Shown here: positions 12,989 to 13,198 of the stretch, in pieces
Layout of the letters: each line of letters begins with the position of its first letter
How positions within the stretch are numbered: position 1 is the stretch's first letter
Origin: UBA1715 sp036752345
Lineage (GTDB): Bacteria > Bacteroidota > Bacteroidia > Bacteroidales > UBA1715
Assembly (NCBI GenBank): GCA_036752345.1
Contig: DAIOSV010000046.1
Span: forward strand, 1 to 13,198
DNA: 13,198 nt
Direction of reading: 5' to 3'
The notes under the pieces: generated by a model
The model's database searches: none
What the model saw: only the letters and a program-made list of their open reading frames with translations
Told to the model about the DNA's origin: nothing
Position numbers and translations under genes: made by a program

Positions 12989-13183
12989 CATCGACTTTTA
13001 TATTTATTTATGTAAAGAGATGAAAAAAGTACATTGAAATAGAGGCTATACATTTTTATATAAAGTATAGCGAAAAAAGGGAATAATTGAAAACTCCGAG
13101 AATTTGCATCGAGTTTTATATATATGTATGTAACGAGATAAAAAAAGTACATTGAAATAAACACACTATACAAAAGAGTGTGT
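12989..13183. repeat. 118-bp tandem repeat with conserved block plus hairpin, unidentified
   Basis: The 53-base block starting CATCGA at 12989 recurs at 13107 with 5 differences, and weaker similarity extends upstream. Both contain AAAAAAGTACATTGAAATA. Each block is followed at the same place by a 7-bp hairpin: GCTATAC/GTATAGC (13045-13051, 13065-13071) and ACACACT/AGTGTGT (13161-13167, 13177-13183). Stem sequences differ but pairing is kept. It may be a structured leader or promoter-proximal element for a gene beyond the right edge. I do not recognise it. Confidence 0.6.
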
Positions 13184-13198
13184 AGAAACGTTGAAAAA

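Overview
The window looks like an accessory defence region of a Bacteroidales chromosome (genus not determinable). Start codons mostly lack Shine-Dalgarno sequences, several genes are preceded by the Bacteroidetes -7 box TAnnTTTG, and the gene families (DUF4405-type membrane protein, GxxExxY protein, Fic proteins with a C-terminal winged helix) are typical of that group. All genes lie on the + strand. The left edge holds the last codons of queE, a housekeeping queuosine gene.

The core (about 300-10090) is a type I restriction-modification locus with intact hsdM, hsdS and hsdR, interrupted at every junction. The order is hsdM, an intact Fic gene bracketed by two 35-bp dyad elements (29/35 identical), hsdS, a GxxExxY gene bounded by 26-bp imperfect inverted repeats, a 42-bp leftover of an hsdR 5' end, a second Fic gene broken by a one-base deletion, the intact hsdR, and then a gene for a membrane-anchored HEPN-motif protein that is itself split by an apparent one-base deletion. 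HsdM and HsdS would form the methyltransferase and HsdR adds translocation and cleavage. The Fic and HEPN genes are candidate stress or abortive modules guarding the locus; that role is inference.

The right part (10090-12481) holds a four-helix DUF4405-like membrane protein and a third, intact Fic gene that is a paralogue of the broken one. This Fic gene sits between two 239-bp direct repeats that are 235/239 identical.

The gaps outside the hsd locus are filled with in-phase 7-bp repeats (CGTNNNA and relatives), a dispersed 26-bp element seen five times, and REP-like GC hairpins. The last ~210 bases contain an unrecognised 118-bp tandem repeat whose two copies keep a sequence block and a hairpin at the same place but with different stem sequences. 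No transposase, integrase, tRNA, rRNA gene or CRISPR array was seen. Two single-base deletions in 13 kb could be real decay or sequencing errors next to short homopolymers.
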